A stretch of 64,000 bases of DNA from Verrucosispora sp. NA02020 (lineage in GTDB: Bacteria > Actinomycetota > Actinomycetes > Mycobacteriales > Micromonosporaceae), in NCBI RefSeq assembly GCF_013364215.1, contig NZ_CP054923.1:3782001-3846000 (forward strand), in the 5' to 3' direction. Below the pieces are notes generated by a model. It made no database searches, had not been told where the DNA came from, and saw only the letters and a program-made list of their open reading frames with translations. Made by a program: the position numbers and the translations under genes. Shown piece by piece: positions 59,186-64,000 of this stretch. The stretch's first letter is position 1. Every line of letters begins with the position of its first letter.

Positions 59186-59860
59186 TCACCGAATCGGCGT
59201 ACCGTCCGGGCCCGACCAGCGCACCACCGCCTCCGTTCGGTTGGTCACCCGCAGCTTGGCGAAGATGTGGTTGAGGTGGTTCTTCACGGTCTTCTCGGTG
59301 AGCAGCAGGCGTCGGGCGATCGCCGCGTTCGAGTGGCCGGCGCCGAGCAGCTCGACCACCTCCTGTTCCCGCCTGGTCAGGCCGAACTCCTGCCGCATCC
59401 GGCGGATCTGCTCGGCACGGCCCACCGTGTCGCGTTCCCGGTTGGCCTGTTCGCGCAGCACCGCGATGGTCACCGAGGCGCCCCGGGGGGAGAGCCAGCC
59501 CTGACCGGCGGCCACCGCGTGGACGGCGCGTAGCAGTTCCGCCGGGTCGAACTCGCCGTGTACGAGGTAGCCGCTGGCGCCGCCGCGCAGCATCCCGGCG
59601 ATCAGCTCGTCGTCGGAGTCGCTCGTCAACACCAGCACCGACGTCTGCTGGGCGAGCTGGTCCACGACGCTGAGTCCGTCGGCGATCGGCATGCGGTGGT
59701 CGAGCAGGGTCACGGTCGGCCGCAGCCGGGTCGCCACGGTCACCGCGGTCCGGCCGTCCGGGGCCTCACCGACCACCCGGACGTCCTCGGCGCTGGCGAG
59801 GTAGCCGCGGATGGCGGTGCGGACGATCGGATTGTCGTCGACGATCAGCACGTCGATCAT
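59186..59860 (-). CDS. NarL/LuxR-family response regulator
   Basis: A 224-residue response regulator. The receiver domain (1-120) has the acidic pair Asp8-Asp9 and phosphoacceptor Asp54 (LLDHRMP); the conserved Lys position near GYLVHG is His, which is atypical. The LuxR HTH (about 155-215) reads LTRREQEVVELLGAGHSNAAIARRLLLTEKTVKNHLNHIFAKLRVTNRTEAV. Its ATG overlaps the histidine-kinase stop (ATGA), so the two form a cognate pair. Confidence 0.92.
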   Translation of the reverse strand: MIDVLIVDDNPIVRTAIRGYLASAEDVRVVGEAPDGRTAVTVATRLRPTVTLLDHRMPIADGLSVVDQLAQQTSVLVLTSDSDDELIAGMLRGGASGYLVHGEFDPAELLRAVHAVAAGQGWLSPRGASVTIAVLREQANRERDTVGRAEQIRRMRQEFGLTRREQEVVELLGAGHSNAAIARRLLLTEKTVKNHLNHIFAKLRVTNRTEAVVRWSGPDGTPIR

Positions 59861-61065
59861 CGGGAGGCCGCCTGGCGGGCGCGGCCGGACTCCGGCACCG
59901 GACCGGACAGCGGAACCCGGGCCATCACCCGGGTGCCGCGACCGATGTGGGACTCGACGCGCAGGGTGCCACCGACGGCGTGGGCCCGCTCGGCCATGCC
60001 GACGATGCCGAAGCTGCCCGCGCCGGAGAGGTCGGTCAGATCCCCGGGCATCGGGAAACCCCTGCCGTCGTCGGTGATGGTGAGTTCCACATGTGCCTCC
60101 GAGCGGTGGAGTACTACCTGGACCAGCGTCGCCTCTGCGTGCCGGGTCACGTTCTGCAACGCCTCGCTGAGGATCTGCGCGAGTTCGTAGCGGGCTGCCA
60201 CGGGAGGCTCGACCGCGTGTGCGATCACCTGAACCGGGACGCCACTGCGCGTCGACCACTCCGCGCAGATGCTCCTCACGTTATCCGGGAAAGGTCGGTC
60301 CGGCAGGTCACGGCGCAGCCCGGCGAGCAGGTCACGGGCCTCGCGCACGGCCGCGTCGGCGCCCTCGGAGACGGTGCCGGCGAGTTGCTCGGCCAGGTCC
60401 GGTTGCCGACGGAGCAGACCGGGCAGCGCCACCGCGGCGAAGGAGACGCCCCGCAGCGTCTTGGCCACCGAGTCGTGCAGCTCCCGGGCGAGCCGGGCCC
60501 GTTCCGAGGCGGCGGCGGAGCGCTGGGCGGCGGTCACCGTCGCCACCGTCGCCTCGATGTAGCGGGCGAGCGCGGCGGTGGCCACCGCCGCGCCGAAGCC
60601 GCAGACGATGTTGATCATCGGGAAGGCGAGCATGAAGGGCGCGGCGACCGAGGTGCCGGCCACGCCGCCGTCCGCGCGGAGCAGTTGGGTCGCCACGGCG
60701 AAGCCGAGGACCGCGTTGACGGTCCAGAGTGGCAGGCCGTGCGCCCCCAGCAGCGCCCCGGTGAGGGCGGCGTGCCCGGCCGCGTAGCAGAAGAACCCGA
60801 TCCCGCCGCCGCTGACCACCAGCACGGTGACCATCAGCGCGGCGTCCAGCGCGAGGAAGCTCAACCGCCACCGGATCGCGGTCGGCCACCTGCTCAGCAC
60901 GGTGACCTGCACCGCCGTGGTCGCGGCGATGAGCCCGAGCGTGTGGACCGCCGCCCACGCGTCGTCCACCAGCCGCAGTCCCACTCCGACGGCGGCGATG
61001 GTCACGACGAGCCGGCCGAGCAGGACTGCCCGACAGAGAGCGGCGTATGCGACGAACCGGCTCAT
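59857..61065 (-). CDS. NarL-type sensor histidine kinase (HisKA_3)
   Basis: A 402-residue kinase. Five or six transmembrane helices fill residues 10-170 with almost no extracytoplasmic loop, so it has no external sensor domain of its own. HisKA_3 follows with His197 in RLARELHDSVAKTL, then a HATPase_c domain (about 290-390: EALQNVTRHAEA N-box, ITDDGRGF, GSFGIVGMAERA). It lies 9 nt after the membrane-anchored CBM-like protein gene, which may supply the missing sensing part. It is coupled to the response regulator. Confidence 0.92.
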   Translation of the reverse strand: MSRFVAYAALCRAVLLGRLVVTIAAVGVGLRLVDDAWAAVHTLGLIAATTAVQVTVLSRWPTAIRWRLSFLALDAALMVTVLVVSGGGIGFFCYAAGHAALTGALLGAHGLPLWTVNAVLGFAVATQLLRADGGVAGTSVAAPFMLAFPMINIVCGFGAAVATAALARYIEATVATVTAAQRSAAASERARLARELHDSVAKTLRGVSFAAVALPGLLRRQPDLAEQLAGTVSEGADAAVREARDLLAGLRRDLPDRPFPDNVRSICAEWSTRSGVPVQVIAHAVEPPVAARYELAQILSEALQNVTRHAEATLVQVVLHRSEAHVELTITDDGRGFPMPGDLTDLSGAGSFGIVGMAERAHAVGGTLRVESHIGRGTRVMARVPLSGPVPESGRARQAASR

Positions 61066-61074
61066 CCGTTGCCG

Positions 61075-61878
61075 TCAGCTGATGGTGACTTTGTCGATGT
61101 CGGGTGCCGACTTGTCGCTCCAGAGCCGCACCGCGACGCGTCCGGCCGGGACCGTGGCGTCGAACTGGACGCTGCGCGGCGAGTCCCAGGCGGTGCCGGT
61201 GACGGCGAAGGTGTGCTGGCTGGCGTCGTTGACGGCGACTCGGAGTTCCCGTGGCCCGTCCACTGTGTAGTGCACGGTGACGGTCCGGCGACCGGCCGTG
61301 GGGACGTCGAAGAAGACGGTGAGGTTGCCCAGGTAGCGCACCCGCGCGCCGCCGTCGCAGGCGGAACAGGTGGCGATCTGGGCGCCGCCGCCGAGGGTGT
61401 TGCCCGGTGCCTCGGCCTGCACGGTGAGCGGTCGGAACCGCTCGGTGCCGCCGGTCGCGCTGGCGCTCGCGGTCGGGCCGGGGTTCCGGCTCGTCGGGGC
61501 GGACGTGGGTGTGCGCGACGGCTCTTCCTCCGGCACCGGGAAGGCGTGGCCGCCACCGCCCGGACGCGGTGTGCCGCTCGGAGCGCCCGGGCTCGGCGTA
61601 CGCTCGGGCCCGGTCGGGACGGCGGGGCCCTCGGGCTGCTGACCGGCCACGCTGGGCGGAGCGCTCGACGGGTCGACCTGGCTCTGCGTCGAATCCGACC
61701 GACCGTCGTCGTCGTTGGCGAGGATCAGCGGCGGGATCAGCACGGCGGCCAGCACCATGGCGCCCGCCAGGCTGCCGATCCCGGCCCAGAGGGGCACCCG
61801 CAGTGATGTCGAGTCTGTCGAGGCGCCGAGAAACCGCTGGTCAGAACCACTACTGTCCGGGGACGGTTCAGACGGCAC
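61075..61878 (-). CDS. Membrane-anchored CBM-like protein cotranscribed with the two-component system
   Basis: A 267-residue protein: short cytoplasmic N-terminus, one transmembrane helix (about 29-52), a disordered Pro/Thr/Ser linker (about 60-148), and a C-terminal beta-sandwich (about 150-267) beginning VQAEAPGNTLGGGAQIATCSACDGGARVRYLG, typical of CBM6/CBM35-like carbohydrate-binding modules, with a CSAC pair that may form a disulfide. The GTG has GGGGGA upstream. It directly precedes the histidine-kinase gene (9 nt), so it may detect a glycan for that kinase. A close paralogue lies upstream. Confidence 0.8.
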   Translation of the reverse strand: MPSEPSPDSSGSDQRFLGASTDSTSLRVPLWAGIGSLAGAMVLAAVLIPPLILANDDDGRSDSTQSQVDPSSAPPSVAGQQPEGPAVPTGPERTPSPGAPSGTPRPGGGGHAFPVPEEEPSRTPTSAPTSRNPGPTASASATGGTERFRPLTVQAEAPGNTLGGGAQIATCSACDGGARVRYLGNLTVFFDVPTAGRRTVTVHYTVDGPRELRVAVNDASQHTFAVTGTAWDSPRSVQFDATVPAGRVAVRLWSDKSAPDIDKVTIS

Positions 61879-61890
61879 CGTGGATCCCCC

Positions 61891-61970
61891 TGACTCGGGA
61901 GTCAGAAATCGGACGAGGGGCCCGCTTCTCCGTACACACGGCAGCGAATGTACACAACACCTATGTGTAC
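61891..61970. promoter_or_regulatory. Inverted repeats upstream of the CBM-kinase operon
   Basis: Two elements: TGACTC-GG-GAGTCA (61891-61904), and GTACACA-N7-TGTGTAC (61950-61970) with a third GTACACA copy at 61932-61938. They lie in the 113-bp gap before the operon's first start (61878), where operators or a promoter would be expected. The GTACACA elements could bind the cognate response regulator. Confidence 0.5.
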
Positions 61971-61991
61971 TTGCCTCGGCAAGGGTCGCTG

Positions 61992-62771
61992 TTAGCTGAC
62001 CGTGACTTTGTCAATATCGGGCGGTGGTCCGCTGTCGTTGTAGAACGTTACGGCGGTGCGTCCGGCAGGTATCGACGATGTGAACCGGAAGCTGCGCGGC
62101 GTCTCCCAGTCACTTCCGGTGACGCTGAAGGTCTGCGGCGCACCGCCGTTGACGACGACCTTCAGATCCCGAGGGCCGTCGGCGGTGTAACCCACCGTCA
62201 CGGTGCGTGACCCGGCGGCCGCCACATCCAGGTAGACGGTGAGCCGGCCGAGGTAGCGCACCCGGGCGCCCCCGTCGCAGGAGTCGCAGTAGGCGACGTC
62301 CGCGCCGCCGCTGCGGAGGTTGCCGGGTGCCTCGGCCTGGACCGTGACCGGCCGGAACTGCGCGGCCGGACTCCGGCTCGGCGTACCGCTCGGCGTGGCC
62401 GCGGCGGACGTCGGCAGGACCTGCGCGGCCGGCGTCGTGGCCGACGGGGTGGGGCCGGCGCTGGTGCGGCCGGGCGTCGGTGCGGCCGGTCCGCTGGTGG
62501 CGACCGACGGCGTGCTCTCCGGGTCGCCGGTGGGGAGCACCGACCCGCCCTCCGCGCCCAGGGGTGACAGGGTCGGCGGGTCGGACGGCGACTCCACCGG
62601 TGCCTGCGACGGCATCTGGTCCAGCGCGCGGGTGCTCCCGTCCGGCGGCTCCGGCTGCCGGAAGGTGGACCAGAGCACGATCACACCGAGACAGGCCAGC
62701 GCGGCAGCGCCGATCAACCGCCACAGTCCGGGACCGGTCGGACCGGGTTGATCATCACTTGCCGCAGACAT
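61992..62771 (-). CDS. Second membrane-anchored CBM-like protein
   Basis: A 259-residue paralogue of the neighbouring protein with the same layout: transmembrane helix (about 17-37), disordered Ser/Pro/Thr linker (about 45-142), and C-terminal CBM6/35-like domain (VTVQAEAPGNLRSGGADVAYCDSCDGGARVRYLG...PDIDKVTVS). The two domains share most core blocks. ATG 62771 has TACCGT 7 nt upstream (62779-62784) and no Shine-Dalgarno, a leaderless pattern, which argues against the long upstream extension. Either gene could be the signal receptor for the kinase. Confidence 0.78.
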   Translation of the reverse strand: MSAASDDQPGPTGPGLWRLIGAAALACLGVIVLWSTFRQPEPPDGSTRALDQMPSQAPVESPSDPPTLSPLGAEGGSVLPTGDPESTPSVATSGPAAPTPGRTSAGPTPSATTPAAQVLPTSAAATPSGTPSRSPAAQFRPVTVQAEAPGNLRSGGADVAYCDSCDGGARVRYLGRLTVYLDVAAAGSRTVTVGYTADGPRDLKVVVNGGAPQTFSVTGSDWETPRSFRFTSSIPAGRTAVTFYNDSGPPPDIDKVTVS

Positions 62772-62981
62772 GGCCACGACGGTAGACGCCGGTTCGTGCC
62801 CGTTCCTGAGCCGAAAGACCCAGTCGGGCCCAGAGGCGGCCCGGCCCGGCACCGAAGCCGGCCCCGCTGGGCCCTGGGCGACCCTCACCTGGGTCCTAAG
62901 CCTCATCTCCCGGGCCGTCGGGCGTGGTTAGCGTACCGCGACATTCGTCGCCGACGAACGGATCGAGACCTCGGAGGTTCC

Positions 62982-64000
62982 ATGCCAACCCGCGACCTGC
63001 CCGCGTCCGGGCCGCGCCGCCGGCCGCGCTGGCGGTACTGGATGGTGGCGGTGACGCTCGCCGTCACCGCCGCGCTGACCTCCTGGACCGCGATGGGACC
63101 GCTGCGTCTGGCCGCCGGTGAGGAGGCCCCGCTGTCCCAGGGCAAGCCCGCGACGGCCTCGTCCAGCGAGGGCGGACGGTGGTCCGCCGAGCGCGCGGTC
63201 GACGGCGACACCAAGTCCCGCTGGTCCAGCACCTTCGCCGACCCGCAGTGGCTGGGGGTCGACCTCGGGGCTCCGGCCCGGATCGACAGCGTGGTCCTGA
63301 ACTGGGAGTCCGCCTACGCCACCGAGTTCGAGATCCAGGTGTCGCCGGACGGGCTGGCCTGGACCTCGATCTACCGCACCGGCAACGGCACCGGCGGCAC
63401 CCAACGCCTCGACGTGTCCGGCGAGGGCCGGTACGTACGGATGTACGGCACGAAGCGGGCCACCGGGTACGGCTACTCACTGTGGGAGTTCCAGGTGTTC
63501 GGGGCGTTGACCGGCGCGAGCGCCACCCCCGCCGCCCCACAGACGTCGGGGGCCGCCTCCGGCACGCCCAGCGCGTCGGGCACCCCCGGATCGAGCAGCC
63601 CGAGCCAGTCCCACCCCGCCGGCCACGGCAACGGGGCGACCGGTGCGCCGACCCCCGGCGACTACGTGCTCGCCGAGCGGCCGGTCACCGGTGTGACGCC
63701 CTCGACCGCGAACCCGCCGCGCCGCGACCACCGCGAGTTCCAGGTCAACTGCGCGGTCAGCCACCGGCTGGAGGACGACCCGATCGTCTTCTTCAACCGG
63801 CCCGGGGCGTCGCACGACCACACCTTCATGGGCAACACCACGACCAACGCGGCGAGCACCATGCAGTCGCTGCCGAGGGGCGCGACCACCTGCCGGGTGC
63901 CGGGCGACAAGTCGGGCTACTGGATGCCGACTCTGCTCAACGGCAACACGCCGATCGTGCCGCAGGGGCCGCAGGTCATCTACTACAAGAGCGGCGTACG
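62982..64000 (+). CDS. Secreted discoidin (F5/8 type C) plus DUF1996 protein, cut by the window end
   Basis: The first 339 codons of a gene that runs off the window. N-terminal Arg-rich segment and membrane/signal helix (about 20-42), then a discoidin/CBM32-type domain (about 48-172: GKPATASSSEGGRWSAERAVDGDTKSRWSS...WLGVDLGAPARIDSVVLNWE), a Ser/Pro/Gly linker, and the start of a DUF1996 domain (HREFQVNCAVSHRLEDDPIVFFNRPGASHDHTFMGN), found in secreted proteins of actinobacteria and fungi. It is probably a cell-wall or polysaccharide-binding protein; enzymatic activity is unknown. GGAGG lies 4 nt before the ATG. Confidence 0.85.
   Translation, partial: MPTRDLPASGPRRRPRWRYWMVAVTLAVTAALTSWTAMGPLRLAAGEEAPLSQGKPATASSSEGGRWSAERAVDGDTKSRWSSTFADPQWLGVDLGAPARIDSVVLNWESAYATEFEIQVSPDGLAWTSIYRTGNGTGGTQRLDVSGEGRYVRMYGTKRATGYGYSLWEFQVFGALTGASATPAAPQTSGAASGTPSASGTPGSSSPSQSHPAGHGNGATGAPTPGDYVLAERPVTGVTPSTANPPRRDHREFQVNCAVSHRLEDDPIVFFNRPGASHDHTFMGNTTTNAASTMQSLPRGATTCRVPGDKSGYWMPTLLNGNTPIVPQGPQVIYYKSGV

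Noticed and set aside
1..64000. Insertion sequences, prophage, CRISPR arrays, rRNA or tRNA genes, biosynthetic megasynthases
   Set aside because: No transposase, integrase, phage structural gene, regular spaced repeat, RNA gene or PKS/NRPS domain was recognised on either strand; base composition and gene style look uniform throughout.

Overview
The window looks like chromosomal DNA of a high-GC actinobacterium. Base composition is above 70 percent G+C by eye, GTG starts are common, gene junctions often overlap as ATGA or GTGA, several promoters look leaderless (a TANNNT box 6-8 nt before the start codon), and terminator-like hairpins have no T-run. The gene set (form I CO dehydrogenase, CtpE-type ATPase, DeoR/polyol ABC operon, secreted ricin- or CBM-type proteins) fits Micromonosporaceae, but the family assignment is an inference. 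I see no rRNA, tRNA, CRISPR array, insertion sequence or prophage.

Layout. 1-4.7 kb: leftward operon of a SWIM zinc-finger protein, a large DUF6493-like repeat protein and a small membrane protein. 4.7-9.3 kb: SRPBCC protein, Bcr/CflA-type efflux pump, secreted six-repeat propeller protein and a GMC oxidoreductase. 9.5-11.5 kb: ECF sigma factor flanked by two related extracytoplasmic proteins. 11.8-16.8 kb: DeoR-regulated polyol uptake and oxidation operon (binding protein, two permeases, polyol dehydrogenase; no ATPase gene). 16.8-19 kb: zinc-ribbon membrane protein plus SPFH protein, the YdjG/YdjI pair. 19.2-23.5 kb: isochorismatase-like hydrolase, GlxA-type regulator, an FMN reductase-GNAT fusion divergent from a MarR regulator with two shared operator-like repeats, and a quinone-oxidoreductase-like enzyme.

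23.5-33.9 kb holds the best-defined system: a complete form I aerobic CO dehydrogenase cluster. A divergent XdhC gene and the rightward coxM-coxS-coxL operon share a perfect 22-bp palindrome. Accessory genes follow: an XdhC-YHS fusion, a MobA-like nucleotidyltransferase, a MoxR ATPase (CoxD), a membrane-anchored CoxG and the VWA protein CoxE. A convergent LysR regulator ends the cluster. CoxL carries the AYACSFR active-site motif of genuine CO oxidisers.

34-38.7 kb: an AraC-type regulator divergent from a three-gene operon (monooxygenase-like protein, esterase, SDR), then a methyltransferase and a small helical protein. 38.8-43.7 kb: an L-fucose module with a 2,4-diketo-3-deoxy-fuconate hydrolase, a matching dehydrogenase, a fucose dehydrogenase and a convergent GH95 fucosidase; the lactonase and fuconate dehydratase are not here. 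43.7-50.1 kb: an APH-type kinase and a 1,820-residue single-chain acyl-CoA carboxylase of eukaryote-like architecture.

50.4-55.5 kb: two overlapping CNNM/CBS transporters and a CtpE-like P-type ATPase, suggesting divalent-cation homeostasis. 55.6-64 kb: cell-surface functions, namely a lytic-transglycosylase-like protein with a ricin domain, an unknown membrane protein, a receiver-only protein, and a two-component system next to a membrane-anchored carbohydrate-binding-like protein. A paralogue of that protein follows, and then a discoidin-DUF1996 protein cut by the window end.
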